From positions 868,001 through 932,000 of the forward strand of contig NZ_CP101417.1 in assembly GCF_024339125.1 (NCBI RefSeq): a stretch of DNA of 64,000 nucleotides. Reading direction: 5' to 3'. Both the position numbers and the translations under genes were made by a program. The DNA is from Xanthomonas hortorum. Its GTDB lineage: Bacteria; Pseudomonadota; Gammaproteobacteria; Xanthomonadales; Xanthomonadaceae. The first letter of the stretch is position 1, and every line of letters starts with the position of its first letter. Positions 28,310-39,438 of the stretch are shown piece by piece. A model generated the notes under the pieces. The model was not told the DNA's origin and ran no database searches. It saw nothing but the letters and a program-made list of their open reading frames with translations.

Positions 28310-28822
28310 TTACTGGCCGCCGGTATTGGCGCGGCCGGCAATCGTGTCCGGATCCCAATGCTCCGTGATCAGGCCATTTTCGATGCGGAACATGTCGAAC
28401 CAGGTGGTGGTGTAGGTCTTGCTCGGATCGCGCGGATCCGGCAGCGTGCGCACCGACACCAGCGTGACCAGGTCGCGATCTGCGGTGATGGCCACCAGCG
28501 GCAACTGCACGCGTTCCTGCACCGGCGTCGGCGGCACGAAGGCGGTCAGAAATGCGATGAAGGCGTCGCGCCCGTTTGCCACATTCGGGTTGTGCTGAAT
28601 GTAGTTCTTGTCCATGTACATCGGCGCGTACTGCACCTGACCGGCTTCGAACACGATGCGCCAGAAGTCGTAGACCAGACGCTTGTTGGCGGTTTCGAAC
28701 CAGGTGGAACCGACCAGCATCTTCTGGTGGTTGGGATTGGCGGTCACTGCGGTCTGCGCGAACGCAGCCACGGGCGCCACCAGCATGACCAGTAACAGGG
28801 CACGGGAGAACAGGGTTTTCAT
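28310..28822 (-). CDS. Exported NTF2/SnoaL-like protein
   Basis: A 170-residue protein with a classical signal peptide MKTLFSRALLLVMLVAPVAAFAQ (cleavage after AFA) followed by an NTF2-like fold: VYDFWRIVFEAGQVQYAPMY, YIQHNPNVANGRDAFIAFL and DMFRIENGLITEHWDPD. This is the pattern of the SnoaL-like polyketide-cyclase group, here exported to the periplasm. Substrate is unknown. The ATG at 28822 is preferred over an upstream TTG/ATG because it begins the signal peptide. Confidence 0.8.
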   Translation of the reverse strand: MKTLFSRALLLVMLVAPVAAFAQTAVTANPNHQKMLVGSTWFETANKRLVYDFWRIVFEAGQVQYAPMYMDKNYIQHNPNVANGRDAFIAFLTAFVPPTPVQERVQLPLVAITADRDLVTLVSVRTLPDPRDPSKTYTTTWFDMFRIENGLITEHWDPDTIAGRANTGGQ

Positions 28823-29196
28823 GGAGCACTCCTGGGTGGAGACGGGCACTGCGCTCGCTGCAGGCAGCAGCACGATGCTCCGCTGATTGGGGGAATGACG
28901 CGCCCTTGCACACAGCGATGTCTACGCGTCGCCGCCAGCCTACCGGCCGCGTCCGCTCGCCCGCTAGCCGCCTAAAAGTGCACCAGGGCACCTCTGAAAT
29001 GGATGGTGAGAAAAACATCACCTCTTAACGTGATGCGTGTCGTGTTACCAAGCATGGCGAATGCATGCCGGGAGCGCCCCGATGTGTGAGCTCGAGTGGC
29101 GCGCAAACCGCACAACGCACGAATCCGTGCCCATTCCGAGCAGCAAGAATACTTGCCTGACGGCCGCGCAGCGGTGAGTCGACTGCCCTGGTCAGA
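28823..29196. other. Intergenic region before pobA end, no gene seen
   Basis: About 370 bases between the SnoaL-like gene start and the pobA stop. A small inverted repeat CATCAC-N8-GTGATG (29016-29035) is the only structured feature; it may be a weak operator or part of a terminator. No supported gene. Confidence 0.4.
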
Positions 29197-31379
<2,183 letters not shown>

Positions 31380-31407
31380 GAGCGGCTGATCTGCGGGTTG
31401 GCTGCAG

Positions 31408-31515
31408 GGCCCTTGCCCGCCCACCATCGCAGGACACGCCGCAAGTACGTCCATGTAGGCTCTTACGCGGCATCCATGCCGCGTAAGGTCCCGCGACGGT
31501 GGGCGGGCAAGGACC
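31408..31515. repeat. Dispersed stem-loop element, copy C (inverted)
   Basis: Arms 31408-31435 and 31488-31515 match over 25 of 28 bases. The core between them is, on the minus strand, the hairpin TTACGCGGCATGGATGCCGC plus GAGCCTACATGGACGTACTT and GCGGCGT. It begins 29 bases after the pobR stop. Confidence 0.75.
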
Positions 31516-31663
31516 AGTCGAGAGTGTCGGTGTGCAGGGTTGCAAGCAATGCATGACATGCTTCTGATTTGCTAGCTATCGTGTGGTTCCGCGACCCGCA
31601 CCAGCAAGGACACGCTACTTGTGAGGCGCTCAGCTTTTTACCCAGCGACCGACCAACAGTCTG

Positions 31664-31770
31664 GTGCGGTGTCCTCACCGATTGCGGGACCGTGTGGCGG
31701 CATGGATGCCGCCACCGAGCCTACATGGACGTACTTGCGGCGTGTCCCGCGAGCGGTGAGGGCACCGCGC
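31664..31770. repeat. Dispersed stem-loop element, copy B
   Basis: Arms 31664-31690 and 31744-31770 match over 23 of 27 bases, with most differences allowing G-U pairs. The core carries GTGGCGGCATGGATGCCGCC followed by GAGCCTACATGGACGTACTT. It lies 150 bases after the aldehyde dehydrogenase stop and in opposite orientation to copy C. Confidence 0.75.
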
Positions 31771-31850
31771 CCTCGACTAGCCATGCTTTCGGCTGCATCG
31801 AAAACGACGCCAGGGATACATCCAAAAAAACGAAGTCGGGTGCAACCAAC

Positions 31851-31874
31851 ACGCTGCAGCCATCAATGCAGCGT
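31851..31874 (-). terminator. Hairpin after the aldehyde dehydrogenase gene
   Basis: An eight-base stem ACGCTGCA/TGCAGCGT with an eight-base loop lies 45 bases beyond the dehydrogenase stop. On the minus strand a run of seven T follows about 20 bases later (31823-31829), too far for a textbook terminator. Confidence 0.35.
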
Positions 31875-31919
31875 TAGAGAGGTTTTCTCAGCAACTCCAA
31901 GTCGGTTGCGCCACTCCGC

Positions 31920-33401
31920 TCAGAACGGGTACTGCGGCACCGTGTTCTTGATCGTCAGCCACTGCCAATGCGTGTACTGCTCCCAATCGGCCGGGCCGCC
32001 GACACTGGTGCCATTGCCCGACGCACCGGTGCCGCCGAACGGATTGATGACTTCGTCCACCACCGTCTGGTCGTTGATATGCAGCGAGCCGATGTACAGT
32101 TGCTCGCCCAGGTTCATCGCACGCGACACCGATGCCGACATGATGCCTGCGGCCAACCCATACTCGCCGTAGTTGGCCAGTTCCGCCGCTTCGTCGTCGG
32201 TATCGAATACGGTGATGTTGATCACCGGGCCGAACACCTCTTCGTCGAATGCGCGCATGCCCGGACGCACGTTGGACAACACGGTCGGCGCATAGAACAG
32301 ACCTTCGTTTGTCGCGCCGGCTTCGACCACCGCACCGGCAGCAACACTGTCGCGCACGATGTCGATCACACGTTGCAGCTGGCGTTGGTCGATGATCGGG
32401 CCCAGCGCCACGGTGACGCTGACCGGATCGCCAACGGGAAGATGACGGGCTTTTTCGGCCAGACGCTGCGTCAATGCCTCGGCCACACTGCGTTGTACCA
32501 GCACCCGGCCGGTGGCCATGCAGATCTGACCTTGATGCATGTAGGCGCCAAACGCGATTGCCGATGCGGCCTTGTCCAGATCGGCGTCGTCGAGCACGAT
32601 CACTGCGTTGTTGCCGCCCAGTTCCAGCGCAACCTTCTTCAAGTGCCGCCCCGCAATCTCGCCGATGCGTCGGCCGGCAGCGGTGGAACCGGTGAAGGCG
32701 ATCATCGGCACATCCGGCGATTCGACCAGCGCCTGACCGATCTGCGCATCGCCATGCAGCACATGCAGCAAGCCCTTTGGCAGACCGGCTTCTTCCAGCA
32801 CCTGCGCGATGATCACGCCGCCGGTATACGGCGTGCGCGGATCGGGCTTGAGCACCACCGCATTGCCCATCGCCAGCGCCGGTGCGACCGAACGCAGCGA
32901 CAGGATCAACGGGAAGTTGAACGGCGAAATCACCGCAATCACGCCCAATGGCAGATGCCGCGCCAGGCTGAGCTGACCGGCACCGGTCGGTAGTACCTGG
33001 CCCACGGCCTGCAGCGGAAGCGCCGCAGCCTGCTGATAGAACACCACCGATTCGTTCACTTCGCGCTGTGCCTTGGGCAGGATGCCGCCGGTTTCGCGCG
33101 CAATCAGCAGCGCGGCTTCTGCACTGCGCGCTTCCATCAGCTGCGCGGCACGGTGAAATATCGCAGCGCGCTCACGCGGCGCGGTGGCGGCCCACGCACG
33201 CTGCGCATGTTTGGCTTGCGCCACCGCAGCTGCGACATCGGACAGATCGGCCTTGCTCACTTCATGCAACAGGTTGCCAGTGGCAGGCTCGTAGATCTGC
33301 AAGGTACCGCCGTTACCGGGCACCCAGTCGCCATTGAAAATGCAGCCGTGCCACGCCGGGGTGGTGGGCGCGGATACTGCAACGTTGGGGAGAGCATTCA
33401 T
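31920..33401 (-). CDS. vdh: Benzaldehyde/vanillin-type aldehyde dehydrogenase
   Basis: A 493-residue NAD(P)-dependent aldehyde dehydrogenase. The general base Glu260 is in VALELGGNNAVIV and the catalytic Cys294 in HQGQICMATGRV. The motif MHQGQICM and the C-terminal WQWLTIKNTVPQYPF are characteristic of the benzaldehyde, vanillin and coniferyl aldehyde dehydrogenase group. It follows the coniferyl-alcohol-type dehydrogenase by 27 bases, so coniferaldehyde to ferulate or vanillin to vanillate are both plausible; the symbol is provisional. Confidence 0.85.
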   Translation of the reverse strand: MNALPNVAVSAPTTPAWHGCIFNGDWVPGNGGTLQIYEPATGNLLHEVSKADLSDVAAAVAQAKHAQRAWAATAPRERAAIFHRAAQLMEARSAEAALLIARETGGILPKAQREVNESVVFYQQAAALPLQAVGQVLPTGAGQLSLARHLPLGVIAVISPFNFPLILSLRSVAPALAMGNAVVLKPDPRTPYTGGVIIAQVLEEAGLPKGLLHVLHGDAQIGQALVESPDVPMIAFTGSTAAGRRIGEIAGRHLKKVALELGGNNAVIVLDDADLDKAASAIAFGAYMHQGQICMATGRVLVQRSVAEALTQRLAEKARHLPVGDPVSVTVALGPIIDQRQLQRVIDIVRDSVAAGAVVEAGATNEGLFYAPTVLSNVRPGMRAFDEEVFGPVINITVFDTDDEAAELANYGEYGLAAGIMSASVSRAMNLGEQLYIGSLHINDQTVVDEVINPFGGTGASGNGTSVGGPADWEQYTHWQWLTIKNTVPQYPF

Positions 33402-33428
33402 GGTCTAGCCTCCTGCTGTGGGGTGGAG

Positions 33429-34196
33429 TTACAGAGTGGTCGACGCCAGCCCGCCATCAACCGGCAGCGTGATGCCGTTGATCCAGCGCGCAGCATCGGA
33501 CGCAAGAAACACGATGGCCTCGGCCACTTCATCGGCATACGCCGGGCGGGTCATGCGCTTGGCATCTTCCTTGACGCGTTCCTCGCCAAGCATGGCGGCA
33601 AAGTCGCCCAGGATCGGCGTGAACACCGGCCCTGGCGAGACGTTGTTGACGCGCACGCCACGCTCGGCAAACCAGGGCCGCGATTGCAGCAACGTCCACA
33701 CGATCAGCGCTTCCTTGAAGTACTGGTAGCAGGTGTCGTGTGCCACCGGATGTTCCACCAACCACGCGCTGCCGGCAGCAAAGCTGTCGGTGGCGGCCAG
33801 TTGCTTATGCAGGTCCAGCCGCTGCGGCCATTCGGCGCCCAGAATCGACGCCACGTTGATGATGCTGCCGCCCGGCACGATACGCGGCAGCAAGGCCTGG
33901 CTGAGATGACGCAGGCCCAGATAGTTGACGCGTGCCACCAGCTCGAGCGGTGCGGTGCCGGGGACGCCGGCCACGTTGGCCAGCGCGTCGATGCGCTCCG
34001 GCAAGGCATTCACCAGCGCATCGATAGAGGCCGGGTCGCCGAGGTCGGCCTGGTGAAACCCATGCAGCGTCATCTGCACCGGTGTGCGGTCGATGCCGAT
34101 CACGGTGGCACCATGAAACCGCGCCAGCCGCGCGACTTCTGCACCGATACCCGAGGCCACACCGGTGACCACGATCGTCTTGTTCTGCAAATTCAT
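33429..34196 (-). CDS. calA: Coniferyl-alcohol dehydrogenase-like SDR
   Basis: A 255-residue short-chain dehydrogenase. The cofactor motif is TGVASGIG (11-18), the catalytic Ser is in NVAS (117) and the YxxxK pair is Y157/K161 (CYQYFKEAL). Strings such as ANVAGVPGTAPLELVARVNY, LGAEWPQRLDLHKQLAA and GPVFTPILGDFAAMLG closely match my memory of the Pseudomonas coniferyl-alcohol dehydrogenase CalA. It would oxidise coniferyl or related alcohols to the aldehyde. The ATG at 34196 has GGAGAG upstream; a GTG lies two codons earlier. Confidence 0.82.
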   Translation of the reverse strand: MNLQNKTIVVTGVASGIGAEVARLARFHGATVIGIDRTPVQMTLHGFHQADLGDPASIDALVNALPERIDALANVAGVPGTAPLELVARVNYLGLRHLSQALLPRIVPGGSIINVASILGAEWPQRLDLHKQLAATDSFAAGSAWLVEHPVAHDTCYQYFKEALIVWTLLQSRPWFAERGVRVNNVSPGPVFTPILGDFAAMLGEERVKEDAKRMTRPAYADEVAEAIVFLASDAARWINGITLPVDGGLASTTL

Positions 34197-34229
34197 TGCC
34201 ACTCTCCGAAGAGGCCGGCCACGCCGGCA

Positions 34230-35249
34230 CTAGAACACATGGACGTACTGCAGGTTGACGTTGTTGCCGGAGGCGGCGTTCTTCACTTCCACCGGCAGAT
34301 AGAGATTGGCGAACACGATGTTGCTGGCATCCAGCCGCCATGAGCCGCCTGGTCCGGCGTAGAACACGCTTTGACGCGTGTCTGCAACGCGCTGCCCATT
34401 GGTGCGGTTATCGCGGAACTGGGTGAGGTAATACGCATTCACGCCCAGATGGATATCCGGTGCCACTTCCCAGGAGGTGGCGAAGTTGATCCAGCCCGCA
34501 TCGCCTGCCTGCCCATTGCGGAATTCGAAGCCGGGCGGCAGATTCGGACGACGCTCGCTGCGAAAGTTGTAGATGTAATTCAGGCGCGCACTGATTTCCC
34601 AGCTCGGCGTCGGCAGCCAGGTCAATGCGTAGTTCGGCACCACCGACCAATAGCCTGCACTTTGGTTGAGGTCGCGGTCGCGATCGAACTTGCCGATCGG
34701 TGCGATGGCATCGATCTCGAAACGCTGCGAAAACACCGGCCTGCCATCGCGTATCACCGGCAGCATCTGCAGATATGGCCCGAACGTCAGATCGCCCACG
34801 CCTGCACCGTTATCGCGCAGTGTGGCGACGCTGTTGCGGCCGAACGAGGCATCCAGGTTGATCAGCGGAACCAGCGTATTGATGCCCAGTGCGCCGCCAA
34901 AGAGCTTGTAGGGCGTGACATAGGCGATCTGGGTCAGCAACAGCGTGGAATCGATGCGCGGATTATCGAACACCGGCACATCGTTGCCGCGCGCGTCCTT
35001 GATCGCATCCAGCGAACTCTGACGCAGATAGGTGATCACCGCCCAACCCGGCGTGGTGCGCGTGAACCCGTCGAAGAAGCTGGTGCCGCCGGTGTTGATG
35101 CCATTGGTCAGCGTTGCACTCTGCGGCACGCCCTGCGCAAACGCAGGCCCGGCTGCCAGCAGCGACATCACCCCGAGCAGGACACTGCACTGCAGTAACC
35201 CACGCCAACCCACGTGGCGCACAACCGATAGATAACTCACTGCGAACAT
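34230..35249 (-). CDS. Outer-membrane channel, SphA/MetA (phenol degradation) family
   Basis: A 339-residue exported protein. The signal peptide ends LLAAGPAFAQG; the body consists of alternating strands (WEISARLNYIYNFRSER, HLGVNAYYLTQFRDNR) and ends LQYVHVF with a terminal Phe, typical of beta barrels. It belongs to the group annotated as transporters for aromatic or hydrophobic compounds (MetA-pathway of phenol degradation). It is first in the minus-strand unit with the SDR (33 bases away) and the aldehyde dehydrogenase. ATG 35249 has its GGAG too close, so a start a few codons later (GTG 35240) is possible. Confidence 0.75.
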   Translation of the reverse strand: MFAVSYLSVVRHVGWRGLLQCSVLLGVMSLLAAGPAFAQGVPQSATLTNGINTGGTSFFDGFTRTTPGWAVITYLRQSSLDAIKDARGNDVPVFDNPRIDSTLLLTQIAYVTPYKLFGGALGINTLVPLINLDASFGRNSVATLRDNGAGVGDLTFGPYLQMLPVIRDGRPVFSQRFEIDAIAPIGKFDRDRDLNQSAGYWSVVPNYALTWLPTPSWEISARLNYIYNFRSERRPNLPPGFEFRNGQAGDAGWINFATSWEVAPDIHLGVNAYYLTQFRDNRTNGQRVADTRQSVFYAGPGGSWRLDASNIVFANLYLPVEVKNAASGNNVNLQYVHVF

Positions 35250-35386
35250 CTCCAACGTTGAGAGGAAACAGCGGTAGATAGGACGTGGCAACGGTCAGGC
35301 AGGCGCGATCGCCGCGCCGCTCACGGCACGTGCAATGGTCAGATTGGTGGGACGGTACTGCCGAGCGCAGGCTCGGCAGCGGCGGA

Positions 35387-35863
35387 TCACTGCGTGTCGA
35401 GACGATCCAGCCGGTCGAGTGCGCGCAGCAACGGCGCTTCGCTGCTGCCAAGCACCGCGCTGAGTTGCTGTTCCATGCGCAGCACCTCTGCTTCGGCATC
35501 GGTCAGCAAGGCCACGCCGGCAGCGGTCAGCGACAGATGCTGCATGCGGCGGTCCTGGCGTCCACGCACCTGCCGCAGCAGGCGGCGCTTGACCAGCCGC
35601 GCCACCACGATCGCCAGATTGGGCGGCGACACGTGCAGCACATCGCCGATCTGGCGCTGGTTGATGCCCGGGTTGCCGTCCACCAGCATCAGCAGCGAAA
35701 AATCGACCGGCTTGAGATCGAACGCCGCCACGCAGTCCTGAAACATCCGCCGCACCAGCAGTTCGGTGCGGGTGATGCGGTAGCCCAGCAACCGCAGCAG
35801 GCGCGCCTGGTCCACCGTGGTGACGGCATCGGGCAGCAGTGCGGCATTGGCAGTGACGGACAT
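35387..35863 (-). CDS. MarR-family regulator of the aromatic-alcohol unit
   Basis: A 158-residue MarR-type winged-helix protein: LLMLVDGNPGINQRQIGDVL and SPPNLAIVVARLVKRRLLRQVRGRQDRR form the DNA-binding domain, flanked by dimerisation helices. Regulators of this type respond to phenolics or their CoA thioesters (HcaR, FerC, CouR). It is transcribed in the same direction as the channel-SDR-dehydrogenase genes, 137 bases before them, and a perfect palindrome at 36153-36171 may be its operator. Confidence 0.8.
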   Translation of the reverse strand: MSVTANAALLPDAVTTVDQARLLRLLGYRITRTELLVRRMFQDCVAAFDLKPVDFSLLMLVDGNPGINQRQIGDVLHVSPPNLAIVVARLVKRRLLRQVRGRQDRRMQHLSLTAAGVALLTDAEAEVLRMEQQLSAVLGSSEAPLLRALDRLDRLDTQ

Positions 35864-36232
35864 GACGGTTCTCGCAACGATGGCAGCGGGCGGACCGGTG
35901 CGCGCAGCACTCCCCGCCCGCAACGCCGATCCGCGGCGTGAGCTGCATTGTAGACGTGGCCGGGGGTACCGATGCGGGCGTGTGCGTTGCCGATGCTGCC
36001 CATTGCTGCCTGCAGACCCGCGCAGCCGGCCAGCTGCCGGCCGGCGCCGGCGCATGGCAGCCGCGTGCGGCAGCTGCAACACGTAGGGAACGGCGGTGAT
36101 CCAGGCACGGCATGGGCATGAAATCCGGGTCGGCATTGATTGCGTTCCGGAATAGTTATGGATCATAACTACATTGCCAAGCTGCAGCGCAGCATGGTCG
36201 CGCTCGCCAGCGTGTTCACGCGGCGCTACCGC
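35864..36232. other. Intergenic region with a MarR-type palindrome
   Basis: About 370 bases between the MarR gene start and the HD-GYP gene end. It contains the TAGTTATG/CATAACTA palindrome listed separately and no supported gene. Confidence 0.5.
36153..36171. promoter_or_regulatory. Perfect 19-base inverted repeat, candidate MarR operator
   Basis: TAGTTATG-GAT-CATAACTA is a perfect inverted repeat in an otherwise GC-rich region. Size and AT content are those of MarR-family operators. It lies about 290 bases upstream of the marR ATG, so a long leader or a further promoter is implied if it controls this unit. Confidence 0.5.
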
Positions 36233-37477
36233 TTACGGCAACCAGAGTTTCTCGAGATCGCGAAAGCCCCAATCGGTGGGGCTTTCCATCTGCGCGATGC
36301 GGTCCTGGCAGTCCGGCCGCGACAGATTGATGTCCTGCACCAGCACATGGCTGCGCAGCTTGGCCGAATAAAACACGCGCACCTTGGGCTTGAGCAGCGC
36401 ATCGACCGTCTGCTCGATCACCACCGCCAGTTTCTGCGACTCCAGCCGCACCAGCGAACCGACCGGATAAATACCCAGCCGCCGCACGAACGCCTGGAAT
36501 ACTGCGGGGTCGAAATGCCCCTGCCACGATGCCATGCGCTTGAGCGATTCGGCCGGATCCCAGGCCCGTTTATACGGGCGATCCGAGCTGATGGCGTCGT
36601 ACACATCGCACACCGCACCCATCCGCGACATCAACGAGATGTTCTCGCCCGCCAGCTGATTCGGATAACCGGTGCCGTCCATTTTTTCGTGATGATGCAG
36701 CGCGATCTCCAACACCACCGCGTTCTGCACACCGCCAGCTACCAGCAGGCGATGACCATCCATCGGGTGCTGGCGCATGATGTCCATCTCTTCGTCGGTG
36801 AGCTTGCCGGGCTTGTTGAGAATGTCCAGCGGCGTCACCGCCTTGCCCATGTCGTGCAGCAGGCCGCCCATCGCCGCCTCCACCACCTGGGCCTCGGGCA
36901 ACCCCAGCTGACGCGCCAGCCCGCTCATCAGCCCGGCCACGGCCATCGAATGCAGGTAGGTGTAGTCGTCGGCAGTCTTGAGCCGCGCCACGCTGATCAA
37001 GGCCTGTGGATGCCGCAGCACCGAATCGTTGATGGCCTGCACCAGCGGCATCGCCGCCTCGGTGTCGACGGTACGGCCAAGCCGCACGTCGCGAAACATC
37101 GCCTCGACCATGTCGCGGCCGTCTTCGAAGATCTTGCGGGCACGCACCACTTCGGACTCGATGCCGACCTGTGCGGTGACGCTGTTGGTGCGCGCGGTGC
37201 GGGAGGTGCATGCAGGCTTGGGCGGCTCCGATGGCTCCGGCAGTTCCGGTTCGGGCGGTGCATCCGCTGCTGCGTGCGCTGCGGCCGGCGCTTCCAGATC
37301 CAATCCACGCGCGGTATCGATCACCAACTGCTCGATACGGCTGCCATGGATCTTGTCCACATCGTCGGAGTCGACCAGAAACGAGGTCTTCCAGAACGGG
37401 TGGTGCACCCACGCGCCCAGCAGCTTGTAGACATACATGCCGGGGCGGAGTTGATCTGAGTCGATGGTTCTGAGCAT
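36233..37477 (-). CDS. HD-GYP cyclic-di-GMP phosphodiesterase with DUF3391 domain
   Basis: A 414-residue cytoplasmic protein with an N-terminal DUF3391 domain (MLRTIDSDQLRPGMYVYKLL) and a C-terminal HD-GYP domain. The metal-binding HD pair is at 208-209 (LLHDMGKAVTPLDIL) and the GYP motif at 270-272 (HHHEKMDGTGYPNQLAGE), both intact, so cyclic-di-GMP hydrolysis to GMP is expected. A Pro/Ala/Glu-rich linker (62-90) separates the domains. The ATG at 37477 starts the DUF3391 homology; a GTG at 37519 would add 14 residues. Confidence 0.9.
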   Translation of the reverse strand: MLRTIDSDQLRPGMYVYKLLGAWVHHPFWKTSFLVDSDDVDKIHGSRIEQLVIDTARGLDLEAPAAAHAAADAPPEPELPEPSEPPKPACTSRTARTNSVTAQVGIESEVVRARKIFEDGRDMVEAMFRDVRLGRTVDTEAAMPLVQAINDSVLRHPQALISVARLKTADDYTYLHSMAVAGLMSGLARQLGLPEAQVVEAAMGGLLHDMGKAVTPLDILNKPGKLTDEEMDIMRQHPMDGHRLLVAGGVQNAVVLEIALHHHEKMDGTGYPNQLAGENISLMSRMGAVCDVYDAISSDRPYKRAWDPAESLKRMASWQGHFDPAVFQAFVRRLGIYPVGSLVRLESQKLAVVIEQTVDALLKPKVRVFYSAKLRSHVLVQDINLSRPDCQDRIAQMESPTDWGFRDLEKLWLP

Positions 37478-37615
37478 GCCGGCGCTGGTCTGCTTGAAAT
37501 CCGCGGAAGAGCCCGCCACAGGGATGGGGGGTCTGACGAGTTATCGGCAGTGCAGTGGATTTCTTTGGCGCGGTCGACTCCGCTAGCGGCACCTGGCTGA
37601 CGCAGCGTGAGCGGT

Positions 37616-38926
37616 TCAGCGAGGGGGCAGACGCATGCTCAGCACGGCCGCCGCAGCCAGCAGCAGAGGCAGGCTGCAGGCCAGGTAGAGCGTGGCCGGC
37701 GACCACCCTGCATCCACCAGCATGCCCACGCACAGCGGCGAGGCAATCGCGCCGAAGCGGCCCACGCCGATCGCCCAGCCCATCCCGGTGGAGCGCACCG
37801 CCGCCGCGAAGACCACCGGCGCCACCGCATACAGGCCGGCAATGGCGGCAAACATGGCCGCACCGGTCAACAGCGCGATCACGAACGCCCAGCTCAACAC
37901 CGTGCTGTAGAGCCCGAACGCAAGCATGGCCAGCGCCGACAACAGCAGCGCCCCGGCCGTCAGCCGCGACAACCGCGCACGCGCCGCCAGCCAGCTGAAC
38001 ATCCCGCCGCCAGCAATGCCGCCCAGATTCAACAGCACCCCGCCGGTCACGCCCTGCTCCGCCGACAGCCCGGCCACAACCAGCAGCTTCGGCGTCCAGC
38101 TGAGCACGAAGTAGAACGCGAACATCAGCAGGAAGAACGCCAGCGCGATCAGCAGCGACTGGCGCCGCAAGCCAGGCACGAACAGGGCCGCATAGCCCTG
38201 CGCGTCATCGGCAACCTGTGGCGGCGGCAATGGCAGTTCGGCAAGCGGCGGCATGCCCATGCGGGCCAGCACCGCGTTGAAGCGTGCAGACGCACCGGGC
38301 GGGCGACGCGCGATCAGAAATTCCAGCGATTCGGGCAGCCAGGCCAGCACCAATGGCACGCACAGCAGCGACCCGGCCGCACCAAGCAGGAACACCGCGT
38401 GCCACGACCACTGCTGCAGCAACAACGCTGCGATCGCACCGCCCAGGGTCGCGCCGATCGGATAACCGGTGGCCTGCAGCGCCAATGCGGTGCTGCGCCA
38501 GTGTGCGGTGGAGTATTCGGCGGCGATCACCGCAACGCAGGCCAGCATGCCGCCGATCCCGATACCGGTGAACGCACGCAGCGCACCAAGTTGCCACGCG
38601 CTGCTGGCCAAGGCCGAGGCGCCCATGCCGACGGTCAAGATCGCCAGGCACACCAGGATCATCGCCCGACGCCCGATGCGGTCGGCCAACGGCGCCAGCA
38701 ACAACGACCCCAGCGCCATGCCGACCAGGCCGGCACTGAACAACACGCCGAGCAACTTGCCCGACAACTGCCACTGCGCCGACACATGCGGCGCAGTGAA
38801 GGCCATCGCCATCACATCGAAGCCGTCGAGCATGGTGAGCAGCACGCAGACCGCCACCGCTCTCCACTGGAAGGGCGTCATCCGCGGCAGCACGAAGCTT
38901 GCGGGTGTTGCTGCGCTATGCGGCAT
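37616..38926 (-). CDS. MFS aromatic-acid:H+ symporter (PcaK-like, AAHS family)
   Basis: A 436-residue transporter with about 12 transmembrane helices. The AAHS hallmark LDGFDVMAMAFTAPHV is in helix 1, and the MFS loop 2-3 motif is LAPLADRIGRRAMIL. GYPIGATLGG and LPESLEFLIARRPP also fit the family. It probably imports 4-hydroxybenzoate, protocatechuate, vanillate or a hydroxycinnamate for the pathways encoded here; the specific acid cannot be told. Confidence 0.87.
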   Translation of the reverse strand: MPHSAATPASFVLPRMTPFQWRAVAVCVLLTMLDGFDVMAMAFTAPHVSAQWQLSGKLLGVLFSAGLVGMALGSLLLAPLADRIGRRAMILVCLAILTVGMGASALASSAWQLGALRAFTGIGIGGMLACVAVIAAEYSTAHWRSTALALQATGYPIGATLGGAIAALLLQQWSWHAVFLLGAAGSLLCVPLVLAWLPESLEFLIARRPPGASARFNAVLARMGMPPLAELPLPPPQVADDAQGYAALFVPGLRRQSLLIALAFFLLMFAFYFVLSWTPKLLVVAGLSAEQGVTGGVLLNLGGIAGGGMFSWLAARARLSRLTAGALLLSALAMLAFGLYSTVLSWAFVIALLTGAAMFAAIAGLYAVAPVVFAAAVRSTGMGWAIGVGRFGAIASPLCVGMLVDAGWSPATLYLACSLPLLLAAAAVLSMRLPPR

Positions 38927-39438
38927 GCGTGAATCCTGTGATGGAGAAGGGTGCTTGCTGCAGTGCGCCGACCTGCATGCAGGTCGCCCGAGGGCGCCGC
39001 ACAGTTGCGGCGCAGATCGAGCCCATGGATGCAGCCGACGCGGTTACACGAATCAGTAGTTTCGACGACATCTAGCGTTGCGATGCAGTGGCAAACCAAC
39101 GCCGCTGCAACAGTGCGTGGCCACGCTAGGCCGATCGCAGGCAGCGTTCAAGACGAGTGCCTGCACTGGTGTGCGCTTATCGGACAGGCCGGCACGCCGC
39201 TTCGTTTCGAAGCTCACGCGTTCGTTGCTGGTGACTGCAATCAAACACCTGCGTCGTGTGCATCGCATGCACTACAAAGGGAAGGCGTAACCACTCTGTC
39301 TTTGCAGCCTTGATGGCCTCGATGCGCAGCCACGCGGTACATCCACCACGCATTGCCCGTTCCGCACACCCACAGACGGCCAGTTATCATGCAAGCAGTG
39401 CATGCATTGGGCGGCACACTGATTTGCCGGAGAGTGCC
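38927..39438. other. Intergenic region, no gene seen
   Basis: About 510 bases between the divergent transporter and carbonic anhydrase-like genes. Open frames are short and unconvincing; promoters for both genes must lie here but none is clear. Confidence 0.45.

Larger units (their letters stand above)
31380..31919. other. Convergent intergenic region with two stem-loop elements
   Basis: About 540 bases between the convergent pobR and aldehyde dehydrogenase genes, without a supported gene. It is occupied by two inverted copies of the dispersed stem-loop element (31408-31515 and 31664-31770) and a small hairpin after the dehydrogenase gene (31851-31874). Confidence 0.6.
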
